The notes under the pieces: generated by a model
Databases searched by the model: none
Told to the model about the DNA's origin: nothing
The model's input: the letters and a program-made list of their open reading frames with translations, nothing else
Assembly: GCA_025356615.1 (NCBI GenBank)
Contig: JANXSH010000208.1
Span: 1-11,302, forward strand
Source of the DNA: Planctomycetia bacterium
Lineage (GTDB): Bacteria; Planctomycetota; Planctomycetia; Gemmatales; Gemmataceae
Reading direction: 5' to 3'
Length of the DNA: 11,302 nt
Program-made: the position numbers and the translations under genes
Shown: piece by piece, positions 1 through 7,652 of the stretch
How positions within the stretch are numbered: the first letter of the stretch is position 1
Layout: the number at the start of each line of letters is the position of its first letter

Positions 1-1503
1 GGTGGGATGGTCCCCCCGCGCGAGAGGAAGGAGTCCCGCCGATGCCCCAGGTCCGCAAGCAGGAGTACACGCGCCCCGTCCCCGAGGGCGCGACGAGGAC
101 GAAGATGACCATCCGGCGACGCGGCAAAGACATCGAGGTGCCCGCCGTTCGCTTCAAGGGGACCGACGGCCGCATGGTGACCGCTCCGGCTACCGGGCCG
201 AGAGTGTTTGTTGGTACGGCACCGTGAAGGGCAAGCCGGTGAAGCTCCTGACCAACAAGTCCGCGAGCGAGACGATGCTCAACGACCTGGTGAGAGACCA
301 GGAGCGTGGTTCGGTCGGGCTATCCGACCCGTTCGCGAAGGCGGCCAAGGTGCCCTTGGTCGATCACATCGTATCGTTCGAGCTACATCTCGAGGCGGAG
401 GGCTACAACCCCTTCGACAAGAAGCAGACCCCGAGCCGGGTCCGCAAGGCGCTCGTGGACGGTTGCAAGTTCTCCCGCCTCCTCGCCGGCGATTCCGAGA
501 AGCTTACCGCCTGGCTATCCTCGAAGCGAAAGGCGAGCGCTCGCAAAGACCTCCCCGAATGCCGAGACGAGTTTACCGTGAAGGAAGCCTCGACGATCCT
601 CGGTGTGGGTGTCCATGCCGTCCATGCAGCCATCAAGCGACTCGACCACGCGCCGGGTCACCGGGGCAAGCGGACGATCCTGACGCGAGAGACGGTCCAG
701 AAACTCCTCGATCGCCGGTCGAAGGGGATGAGTCAACAAACCGCCGTCACATCAAGGCGATGGTCCAGTTCGGCTCGTGGCTGGTGACATCGAAGCGTGC
801 CGGGTCGAACCCGTTCTCCACCTTGTCGCAACCGCGGGTGGTGGAGAATCGCCACAGACGACGCATCCTTGGCTCTGGGGATCTGCGTCGGCTCATCGCG
901 GCCACGAGGAACTCCACCCGGACGTTTCGCGGACTGTCGGGTGAGGACCGGAGCCTCCTGTACGCCACCGCGTACTACACCGCCTTCCGGGCAGGGGGGG
1001 TGGCGTCCCTCACGCCGGAATGCTTCCACCTCGAGGATCCGATTCCCGCAGTGACGCTTCCCGTTCGTGGCAATAAGGCGAGACGGGAACTCATCAACGC
1101 AATGCCCGCCGACCTGGTCGATGCCCTCAGAGTCTGGCTAGAGGGCAAGCAACCCGGCGAGCCAGTCTGGTCCGGCCCCTGGGCAGCCGAAAAACTCGCG
1201 GCCTCCATGCTCCGCAGCGACCTCGCAGAAGCAGAGATCCCGTACATCGTCGAGGGGCCGAACGGTCCCGAACACGCCGACTTCCATTCGTTGCGCCATA
1301 CGTCGATCACGACCCTGCGAAGGTCCGGCGGGGATCTTCGCGCACAACAAGCGATGGCGGGGCATTCCTCTCCCGTCGTGACCGCGAGATATTCCCAGGT
1401 CGATCTCCGGGCGAAGGCGGATGAGGTGAACAAACTCCCCACCATCATGCCGGAAGCAGGCTCTTCGACCGCCTCTGCTTACGTTCCGCTTACATTCGCA
1501 CCC

Positions 1504-1538
1504 GATAGCGGGGGAGGATTCGTGATAGGGGACGAGGA
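1504..1538 (+). repeat. Paired 15-bp direct repeat, copy pair 1 (putative integrase arm site)
   Basis: GATAGCGGGGGAGGA (1504-1518) is followed exactly 20 bp on by a degenerate copy, GATAGGGGACGAGGA (1524-1538). Twenty bp is about two helical turns and not a multiple of three. Similarity within the pair is therefore DNA-level and is not explained by a repeated peptide. The pair lies 96 bp before pair 2, just after the last conserved integrase residues. The role as an integrase or excisionase binding site is inferred from position. Confidence 0.6.
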
Positions 1539-1599
1539 CGACACCCCAACCCGACCCGACAAGTGCGATGGATGCAACCCGTTGTCTGAGGTGGCTTTA

Positions 1600-1634
1600 G
1601 ATAGCGGGCGAGGACTCTCGATAGCGGGAGAGGA
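1600..1634 (+). repeat. Paired 15-bp direct repeat, copy pair 2 (putative integrase arm site)
   Basis: GATAGCGGGCGAGGA (1600-1614) and GATAGCGGGAGAGGA (1620-1634) differ at one position and are spaced 20 bp apart, the same phasing as pair 1. The second copy ends 2 bp before the tRNA discriminator base. Together with pair 1 the consensus is GATAGCGGGNGAGGA. The location between integrase and tRNA 3' end is where arm-type or attachment-flanking sites are expected. Confidence 0.65.
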
Positions 1635-1636
1635 AG

Positions 1637-1710
<74 letters not shown>

Positions 1711-1733
1711 GTGAATCCTTCATTCGTAGTGTT

Positions 1734-1762
1734 ATCATAGGGGTACGGTTCGCCACTGTCAA
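1734..1762 (-). promoter_or_regulatory. Sigma-70-type promoter of tRNA-Arg
   Basis: On the minus strand a perfect -35 TTGACA (1762-1757) is followed by a 17-bp spacer and the -10 TATGAT (1739-1734, 5 of 6 consensus). The predicted start, near 1727, lies about 17 nt before the tRNA 5' end at 1710. The promoter sits on the side away from the integrase, so insertion has left tRNA expression intact. Confidence 0.8.
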
Positions 1763-1889
1763 CCTCGAGGCGCGCGGCTCTCGCCTGTTGGTCTTGTATT
1801 TTTCCCGTCCCGAAGCTATGCCTTCGCGCATTCCACAACAAACAGTAGGCCCTCCGGCGGCCCATGCTCTCATTCGTCAAGGAATGCAC

Positions 1890-3179
1890 ATGACACACAA
1901 GTGGTTGGGCTGCGTCGTCGGTTGCCTCCTGAATGTCGGCCTGGTTTCCGCCCAGGACGCGCCGTCCTCCCTATTCACTCCCCGAGTCGGGGACGAAGTG
2001 GGACGAGAAGACCGTCTGGACAGCCCGGCCCCCAGCCCTGGCACCGCCGAGGCCGGTTCGTTCTGGGTACGAGGCGAGTATTTGTTATGGCAAATACGGA
2101 GCGCGCCCGTACCGGCACTGGTCGGCACGATCCCCTCGAAGCAGGCCGAACGGATTCAGCTTTTGGACAACTCGACCCTAACGTCCCACTTCGGCGGCAG
2201 CGGCCCTGGGATCGACTACCGCGCGCAGTCCGGCTTGCGTCTGGAGGCCGGCCTCTGGTTGGACGAAGACCGGCAGTACGGCTTGGAGGGCAGTTTCTTC
2301 CAACTCGGGCAAGGGCGGCAACAGTTTCAGGTCGCCTCGAAGGGCGGCGAAGCGCTCGGGCCGATCTTCTTCCGCGACTCGTTGGCCGGCCAGGAATTGC
2401 TCATCATGGAGGCGGTCCCCGGCTTGCGCGCCGGTGAAATGACCATCGAGGCGACTCAGCACCTCTGGGGCGCGGAGGCCAACGTCTTTCGACGCCTGGC
2501 GGTCGGCAACTTCCTCGACTACCTCGATCTCTCGGTCGGCTTCCGCCACCTCCAGTTTTCCGAAGGGCTGCGGGTCCAGGGCACGAGCCAGACGATCCTG
2601 GGGGGCCACCTCCCCTGTGGCTGACCCCACCTCAACTCCAGCGGCACGGTCGTGCCGTCCAACCCGGCCCCTGCGGGGGACATGGTCCGTTACTTCGACC
2701 AGCTCGGGGTCCATAACCAGTATTACGCCCCCCAGGTGGGAATCGCTACCGGCCTGAGTTACCAGGGCTTCTTCTGTGAGGCAAGCGGCAAGCTCGGCCT
2801 GGGGCTGTTGCAAGCGAGCGCGAAACTCGACGGAGGCACGACGCAGCAGCTGGCCGGCGTCGGCACTCAGTCCAGTGGCGGAGTCTTGGCACCCCCCGGC
2901 GGGAGAGCGGCGAGTGAGAACGCCTTCGCGGTGATCCCCGAGTTCTCGCTGAAAGGGGGCTACCAGATCGCTTCCTGGTGCCGAGTGCTAGTGGGGTACA
3001 ATTTCCTGTACGCCAGTCAGATCGTGCGCGCGAGCAGCCTGGTCGGCGCGGTGGATGTCCGTCAGGTGCCGCAACTGCCTTCCTACGATCCCACGGCCCC
3101 GGCTACGGGCTTGGCACCCCTTCACTACAGTTCTTTTGTGGTACAGGGTCTAACCGCCGGGTTGGAGTTTCGCTACTGA
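1890..3179 (+). pseudogene. BBP7-family outer-membrane beta-barrel protein, interrupted by in-frame TGA
   Basis: ATG at 1890 is preferred over the in-frame ATG at 1884 because AAGGA (1879-1883) then has a 6-nt gap. Residues 1-21 form a signal peptide (hydrophobic GCVVGCLLNVGLVSA, cut before QDAPSS). The mature part starts with the family-like FWVRGEYLLWQ. It continues as alternating strand segments such as YLDLSVGFRHLQF, and ends with the barrel-like VVQGLTAGLEFRY. The frame is continuous for 430 codons including the terminal stop, except for TGA at 2622-2624 (codon 245), between LPCG and PHLNSSG. The downstream 184 codons keep family-like sequence (YYAPQVGIATGLSYQG), so this is one gene with a single nonsense codon, not two genes. 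The protein would sit in the outer membrane; its cargo or role is unknown. Recent inactivation or a base-call error (TGG to TGA) is most likely. Confidence 0.8.
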
Positions 3180-3183
3180 GGTA

Positions 3184-3230
3184 CGCTTACTCCTGGTTAG
3201 GGCGGACTCGCTTCGAGAGCGGAGTAAGCG
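3184..3230. repeat. 10-bp perfect inverted repeat after BBP7 gene
   Basis: CGCTTACTCC (3184-3193) is matched by GGAGTAAGCG (3221-3230), with a 27-nt interior that holds a small CTCG/CGAG hairpin. It begins 5 nt after the BBP7 stop codon. No T-run follows, so a plain intrinsic terminator is not clear. Confidence 0.6.
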
Positions 3231-3237
3231 GACACCG

Positions 3238-3289
3238 GGAGCCGCGCACGAAGGAAGCGGCACCTTCCGCTTCCTCCGTGCGCGGCTCC
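3238..3289. repeat. Long stem-loop (22 of 23 bp paired), possible terminator
   Basis: The arms 3238-3260 and 3267-3289 pair over 23 positions with a single A-C mismatch, around the 6-nt loop CACCTT. The structure is very stable and lies about 60 nt past the BBP7 stop. It lacks a following T tract, so it could be a terminator, an RNA-stabilising 3' structure or a dispersed REP-like repeat. The remaining stretch to about 3460 shows no gene I can support. Confidence 0.65.
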
Positions 3290-3484
3290 TGTCGAACGAG
3301 CAGTGCTTCGTCTAATAATAAGGCTCGAGCCGTCACAGTCGGACAAGCAGGGCGTACATGAACTTCGGAAGAGGCAGACCCGGATGGCTGGGCGAGATCC
3401 TCTTTCGGAATGCGTTCTCCTGACGGCACGCCTATTGCGTCGAGGTCACATCATAGACGCCTTGATACACTCGTGATCCGGATT

Positions 3485-3493
3485 TGCTATACT
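3485..3493 (+). promoter_or_regulatory. Extended -10 promoter of the polyketide operon
   Basis: TGCTATACT contains an extended TG motif and a 5-of-6 -10 box (TATACT, 3488-3493). A TTGATA lies upstream at 3462-3467, but the 20-bp spacing is too long for a normal pair, so activity would rely on the extended -10. Transcription would begin near 3500, which excludes the in-frame codon at 3496 as the start and supports ATG 3541. Confidence 0.55.
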
Positions 3494-3540
3494 GAATGGT
3501 TGTATTGCTGTTGGGTTGTCTCGAAACGAGGTATCGCTTC

Positions 3541-4239
3541 ATGGGCCTGTTAGCCCAACGTGATCGACGACCCGAGGTAATGGACCAGCCCGATCTGGCG
3601 ATCGGCTCGCACGAACACGCACTCGCTGGGCTGTCGCGCATCAACTTCTTCTCGGCCACGGCGGGAAGTTATCTGCGTGCCCTTCGTGCCCTCACTGTTG
3701 GCTCGGCTCCCTTGCGGATCCTCGATGTCGCATGTGGCGGCGGAGACGTGGTGCGCCGATTGGGGCGGTATGGCGCGAAACATGGGCTTTCCTGGCAGGT
3801 CGCGGGCTGCGACCTCAGCCGGGTGGCGGTCGAACACGCTCGGCGGCAGGCGACCGGAGAGCCGGTCGAATATTTCGTGCATGACGCCCTCGCCGAGACC
3901 CCTCCCGGAGAATATGACGCGATTATCTGCTCGTTGTTCCTCCATCACCTGGATGAACCCCAGGCCGTCCGGCTCCTCGGACTGCTGGCGAAGACCACCG
4001 GAGTTCGCGCCCTCTTCATCAGCGACCTGAATCGCGGGGTGATCGGCTTGGCCCTCGCCCATGCGGCGTGCTGGCTCCTCACGACCTCGTCGGTCGTCCA
4101 CATCGACGGGCCGCTTTCCGTGCGGGCGGCGTTCACTCCAGCCGAGGCGCTGGCGATCGCGGAAAAGGCCGGGCTACAAGGCGTGACGATTCGCCGATGC
4201 TGGCCGTGCCGCTGGATGATGTCGTGGAGGCGGCCATGA
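3541..4239 (+). CDS. Class I SAM-dependent methyltransferase (polyketide tailoring)
   Basis: This 232-aa protein has a Rossmann-fold methyltransferase core. Motif I is LDVACGGG (residues 61-68), the acidic ribose-binding residue is probably Asp91 in GCDLS, and the post-core strand is IICSLFLHHLDEP (about 128-140), typical of UbiE-like small-molecule methyltransferases. The start at 3541 has GAGG 9 nt upstream (3528-3531) and fits the promoter. The last codon overlaps the oxidoreductase start by ATGA, so the two are translationally coupled. The neighbouring type III polyketide synthase suggests O- or C-methylation of a phenolic lipid or quinone, comparable to SrsB of the Streptomyces srs cluster. 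The exact acceptor is inference. Confidence 0.85.
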   Translation: MGLLAQRDRRPEVMDQPDLAIGSHEHALAGLSRINFFSATAGSYLRALRALTVGSAPLRILDVACGGGDVVRRLGRYGAKHGLSWQVAGCDLSRVAVEHARRQATGEPVEYFVHDALAETPPGEYDAIICSLFLHHLDEPQAVRLLGLLAKTTGVRALFISDLNRGVIGLALAHAACWLLTTSSVVHIDGPLSVRAAFTPAEALAIAEKAGLQGVTIRRCWPCRWMMSWRRP

Positions 4240-5423
4240 GCCTCGCGCCGACGTTGACCCTGGAGCAGGCAGCGGGCCGGAACTGGTCGGTCGTCGTCGT
4301 CGGCGCTGGTCCTGCGGGGGCCGTCGTGGCGGGCTTGATCGCGCGGGTGGGGTTGTCCGTTTTGCTCGTCGATCGCTCGACGTTTCCCCGCGCCAAAGTG
4401 TGCGGGTGTTGCCTCAACGGGCGCGCTCTATCAGCGCTCGCCGATGCGGGACTCGGCGAACTCCCCGCGGAACTCGGCGCGGTGCCCGTGTCGGCGTTCC
4501 GCCTCGCGGCGGGTGGGCGTGAGGCGAGCCTACGCCTCGACCGGGGAGTGGCCCTGTCGCGTGAGGCGTTCGACGCCGCCCTGATCCGCCGGGCGATCGC
4601 CGACGGCGTCGAGTTCCTCCCGGCGACGAGGGCGACAGGCGTGGTCCCGCGAACTGGCGAAGCCGTGCGGCGCGTCCTCTTGCACCAACAGGGAGGGGAA
4701 CGCGAGATCTCGGCCTCGATCATCCTCGCGGCAGACGGCCTGGGTGGGTCGCTACTCGCCGACGGCCCCGCCGGACGGATCCGCCTTGGCTCACGCATCG
4801 GCGCGGGTGTCGTCGTGAACTTCGTCGCGCCGTTCTATGCCCCTGGCACGATCTTTATGGCGGCGAGTGCGACGGGTTACGTCGGCCTGGTCCGACTGGA
4901 GTCGGGGGCGCTCGACATCGCCTGCGCGTTCGATCCCGGCGCAGTGCGCGCGGCGGGTGGCCCCGGCGCGCTCGCCGCGCACATCCTCGCCGATGCAGGA
5001 TGGCCGGTGCCCGCGAAGCTCGACGAGGCGGGCTGGCGTGGGACCGCCCCGTTGACGCGCCAGGCGCGGCGCGTGTCCGGCCATCGCCTGTTCGGCCTCG
5101 GCGACGCGACGGGTTACGTCGAGCCGTTCACCGGCGAGGGGATGGCGTGGGCGATCTCGTCGGCGGTCGCGCTCGCGCCGATCGCCCTTGCCGCTGCCCA
5201 AACCTGGCGACCGGAACTGGCCCGAGTGTGGCAACAGACCCACCGCACCATCGTGACGCGCAGGCAGCGAGTCTGCCGGGTCGCCGCCGAGGTGTTGCGG
5301 AGGCCGTGGCTGGCGGGGTTGATCGTGCGATGCCTGGCGCGCGTGCCGATGCTCGGGTGGCCGGTCGTTCGACACCTGAACACGCCGGCGGTTCCCAGGA
5401 TCTATTCAGGGGCAATGCAATGA
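4236..5423 (+). CDS. FAD-dependent oxidoreductase (geranylgeranyl reductase/aromatic hydroxylase-like)
   Basis: The 395-aa flavoprotein carries the FAD dinucleotide motif GAGPAG (residues 23-28) within a beta-alpha-beta unit ending in LLVDRSTFPRAKVCG, the group signature after the acidic residue. It also has AADG (165-168) and the second FAD motif LFGLGDATGYVEPFTGEGMA (285-304). The layout matches the UbiH/geranylgeranyl reductase superfamily of flavin hydroxylases and reductases. The start follows GGAGG by 5 nt inside the methyltransferase gene (ATGA overlap). Its end overlaps the polyketide synthase by another ATGA. In analogous clusters such a flavoprotein hydroxylates an alkylresorcinol to a quinol/quinone; here that is inferred. 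Reduction of an isoprenoid or alkenyl chain is the alternative. Confidence 0.87.
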   Translation: MSLAPTLTLEQAAGRNWSVVVVGAGPAGAVVAGLIARVGLSVLLVDRSTFPRAKVCGCCLNGRALSALADAGLGELPAELGAVPVSAFRLAAGGREASLRLDRGVALSREAFDAALIRRAIADGVEFLPATRATGVVPRTGEAVRRVLLHQQGGEREISASIILAADGLGGSLLADGPAGRIRLGSRIGAGVVVNFVAPFYAPGTIFMAASATGYVGLVRLESGALDIACAFDPGAVRAAGGPGALAAHILADAGWPVPAKLDEAGWRGTAPLTRQARRVSGHRLFGLGDATGYVEPFTGEGMAWAISSAVALAPIALAAAQTWRPELARVWQQTHRTIVTRRQRVCRVAAEVLRRPWLAGLIVRCLARVPMLGWPVVRHLNTPAVPRIYSGAMQ

Positions 5424-6532
5424 GCCTCGTCATCCGCAAGATCGGCACCGCAGTGCCCGATACGGTCATCGATCAGGCCGAGGCGCTCACAATCGCGCGG
5501 GCGATGGCCTGTCCGACCGATGAGCAAGGCACCTGGATGCCGAGCATGTACGGCGGGACGCTCATCGACACGCGCCGACTGGCGTTGCCCTCCGAGCTGG
5601 TACGCGACATCCTCGACGGGACTCGACTCTCCAACTCGGCGTTCCTGCCGAAGGACGACCCGGAATACCAGGGGCCGACCACCGGCGAGCGGATGGCCCA
5701 CTACGTCGAACTGGCTCCGCCGCTGGCACTGGGGGCCTGCCGGGAGGCGATCGCGGGTTCCGGCGTCGAGCCGGCGGACTTCACGCACCTCGTCACCGTG
5801 TCCTGCACGGGATTCTTCGCGCCGGGCATCGACTACACGCTCGTTTCGGGGCTGGGCCTGTCGCCGACCGTCGAGCGGACGCACGTCGGCTACATGGGCT
5901 GCCACGGGGCGCTCAACGGGCTGCGCGTCGCCCAGGCGTTCGCCTCAGCACCCCGGTCGCGGGTGCTGCTCTGCGCCGTCGAACTGTGCAGCCTGCACTA
6001 TCACTACAGTTACAACCCCTCGAAGATGGTTGCGAACGCGATCTTCGGCGACGGCGCGGCGGCGCTGGTGGGCACCTCCGACAAGACCTCGTCGAACGGT
6101 TCGTCGAACAGCTGGCGCGTCCTGGCGACAGGCTCTTGCTACTTGCCGAATTCCGCGACGGCGATGACCTGGAACATCGGCGACCACGGCTTCGAGATGA
6201 CGCTGGCGAAGAACGTCCCGTCGCTGATCCTCCGCCACTTGCGTACATGGCTGGAGGGCTGGCTCGACGAGGCCGGCGTGGGCCTCGCGGGAGTCCGGTC
6301 GTGGGCCGTTCACCCCGGCGGGCCGCGCATCCTGACCGCCGTCGAAGAGGCGCTTGGTCTGACGCCGAAGGACACAACCGCGTCGCGCGAGGTCTTCGCC
6401 GACATGGGGAATATGTCTTCGCCGACGGTCCTGTTCATCCTGCGCAAGTTGATGGAACGAAACGCGCCCCGGCCGTGCCTGATGCTCGGCTTCGGCCCTG
6501 GGCTTGTCGCGGAGGCAGTGTTGGTGGGGTAG
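5420..6532 (+). CDS. Type III polyketide synthase (chalcone/alkylresorcinol synthase-like)
   Basis: This enzyme condenses an acyl-CoA starter with malonyl-CoA units and cyclises the chain. The 370 aa are full length for the family. The catalytic triad is visible: Cys161 in YMGCHGAL, His298 in WAVHPGGPRIL and Asn331 in DMGNMSSPTVLFIL. The cyclisation-loop signature GFGPG is at 357-361. The start ATG lies in the ATGA overlap with the oxidoreductase, making this the third and last gene of a coupled operon. With a methyltransferase and a flavoprotein as partners, a long-chain alkylresorcinol, alkylquinone or alkylpyrone product is the most likely output, but chain length and ring type cannot be read from sequence. 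No carrier protein or acyl ligase is in the window. The large palindrome at 6544-6980 follows. Confidence 0.93.
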   Translation: MSLVIRKIGTAVPDTVIDQAEALTIARAMACPTDEQGTWMPSMYGGTLIDTRRLALPSELVRDILDGTRLSNSAFLPKDDPEYQGPTTGERMAHYVELAPPLALGACREAIAGSGVEPADFTHLVTVSCTGFFAPGIDYTLVSGLGLSPTVERTHVGYMGCHGALNGLRVAQAFASAPRSRVLLCAVELCSLHYHYSYNPSKMVANAIFGDGAAALVGTSDKTSSNGSSNSWRVLATGSCYLPNSATAMTWNIGDHGFEMTLAKNVPSLILRHLRTWLEGWLDEAGVGLAGVRSWAVHPGGPRILTAVEEALGLTPKDTTASREVFADMGNMSSPTVLFILRKLMERNAPRPCLMLGFGPGLVAEAVLVG

Positions 6533-6646
6533 GCGACTCGAGAACCTCACCCCCAACCGCCTCTCCTGCAAGGCATAGGTATCTACACAAGAGAAAAGGT
6601 GGAGTCTTCCGGCGTCCGACCCCACCCCCCCAACCCCCTCCCCTGA

Positions 6647-6806
6647 ACAACGTATTGCAAGGATGACGTAAGTCTATACGTTTCAACGGGATCGATTTCG
6701 CAACCCTATGCAGCGCCGAACTTTCGGCACCGAAAGTTCGGCGCTGGCTGCGTTTGCGATAAATATTTTCCCTGGAACAGGTTACGTCATCCTTGGAATA
6801 CGTTGT
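6647..6806. mobile_element. MITE-like 160-bp element with 25-bp terminal inverted repeats
   Basis: The ends are 25-bp inverted repeats with one mismatch. The left repeat (6647-6671) starts ACAACGTATTG and ends GATGACGTAA; the right repeat is 6782-6806. The interior is AT-richer than the surroundings and centres on a perfect hairpin. There is no room for a transposase, so it would be non-autonomous. The insertion point lies in what would be the loop between CCCCTCCCCT and AAGGGAGGGG, suggesting a palindromic target. No clear target duplication is visible. Confidence 0.5.
6711..6746. repeat. Perfect 17-bp hairpin with 2-nt loop
   Basis: CAGCGCCGAACTTTCGG (6711-6727) pairs perfectly with 6730-6746 around CA. 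It forms the centre of the 160-bp element. Outside it, TCGCAA (6698-6703) pairs with TTGCGA (6754-6759). An AT run (6759-6769) follows, but too far away for a clear intrinsic terminator. Confidence 0.8.
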
Positions 6807-6883
6807 AAAAGGGAGGGGGAGCAAGAGCGGCCCGTGGGAGACTTCACGCTTTTAGACATGCCTCCGGCTCCCCCTCCCTTTTA
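6806..6883. repeat. 17-bp perfect inverted repeat (G/A-rich arms)
   Basis: TAAAAGGGAGGGGGAGC (6806-6822) is exactly complementary to 6867-6883, around a 44-nt interior. It is a second palindrome within the larger one, immediately right of the MITE-like element. Confidence 0.75.
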
Positions 6884-7034
6884 GGGGAGGAGGCTGGGGG
6901 TGGGGTCGGCCTTACACCGGCTTCACCTTTTCTCTTGTGTAGATACCTATGCCTGTAAGGAGAGGGGCTGGGGGTGAGGTCTTTTCTTCCCGAGGTAATA
7001 CAATCCCCTCCAGTGGTTCGACGAGGAGGGATCG

Positions 7035-7652
7035 ATGGACGCGACGGCGGCTGCAACCCTGTTTGCCTGGATGGATCGAGAGATTTGGCTCGTTACCGCC
7101 CAGACCGCAGGCAAGCGGGGCGGGTTGATCGCGACTTCCATCAACCAGGCTTCCATCGTGCCGGACTTGCCGCGCGTCTCGGTGGTGATCGCGAAGCAGC
7201 ACCACACCTGGGATCTGATCGAGGCGAGCGGGGTCTTCGCCCTGCATCTATTGGCCGCGAACAACCTCGACCTCGTCTGGCGCTTCGGCCTGGAGTCGGG
7301 TCGGACCGTGGACAAGTTCGACGGCGTCGAGGCGAAAACGAGCGCGATGGGCAATCCGCTCGTCGCCGGGACGATCGGCTGGCTCGATTGCCGGGTCGAG
7401 GCACGGCTGGACATCGGCGACCGGACGGTCTACGTCGCCGACGTGGTCGAGGGCGAGGTGACGCACTTCGCACCGCCTTTGATGACGACTCGGCTGATGG
7501 AGTTGGCCTCCCCATCCCAGTTGACCCGACTCCAGCGCGACAGGCACCTCGACGGGTATCGGGACACCGACGCCATCCTGGCATGGCGGACAAGCCAATC
7601 GGGCGGAATGAAGATTCACCAAGAGGGAACACCATGCGATCCTCGAGAATGA
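7035..7652 (+). CDS. Flavin reductase-like, FMN-binding split-barrel protein
   Basis: This 205-aa protein fits the flavin reductase-like family, in which FMN is bound in a split beta barrel and NAD(P)H reduces flavin. Recognisable segments are the N-terminal IWLVTAQTAGKRGGLIATSI (a family-like thiol/flavin entry segment), then LPRVSVVIAKQHHTWDLIEA and GVFALHLLA (the conserved middle), then WLDCRVEARLDIGDRTVYVADV (the sheet near the C terminus). ATG 7035 is preceded by GAGGAGG with 5 nt spacing. The gene overlaps the next by 19 bp. It could supply reduced flavin to an oxygenase, or be an FMN protein of another role; no dedicated partner is visible unless the upstream flavoprotein is one. Confidence 0.82.
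   Translation: MDATAAATLFAWMDREIWLVTAQTAGKRGGLIATSINQASIVPDLPRVSVVIAKQHHTWDLIEASGVFALHLLAANNLDLVWRFGLESGRTVDKFDGVEAKTSAMGNPLVAGTIGWLDCRVEARLDIGDRTVYVADVVEGEVTHFAPPLMTTRLMELASPSQLTRLQRDRHLDGYRDTDAILAWRTSQSGGMKIHQEGTPCDPRE

Larger units (their letters stand above)
6544..6980. repeat. Large imperfect nested palindrome, arms about 100 nt
   Basis: Left arm 6544-6644 and right arm 6883-6980 are imperfect reverse complements. They contain a perfect 31-bp match (6571-6601 with 6924-6954) and a second block starting GACCCCACCCCC (6618-6644 with 6883-6907). No gene is supported in the 500-bp gap between the polyketide synthase and the flavin reductase-like gene. Transcripts of either strand could fold into one long hairpin. 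The C-rich/G-rich blocks resemble the dispersed intergenic repeats of planctomycetes, which is recall and not searched. Confidence 0.75.

Noticed and set aside
190..750. Programmed ribosomal frameshifting in the integrase
   Set aside because: I see no slippery heptamer or adjoining pseudoknot at either point, and two programmed shifts in one gene would be exceptional.
2652..3179. Separate gene starting at GTG 2652
   Set aside because: It has no ribosome site or signal peptide and continues the BBP7 frame exactly, so it is the second part of the interrupted gene.
6711..6769. Intrinsic terminator of the polyketide operon
   Set aside because: The hairpin is strong, but the T-containing stretch is more than 10 nt away, and the hairpin is the centre of a symmetric element; kept only as a repeat.
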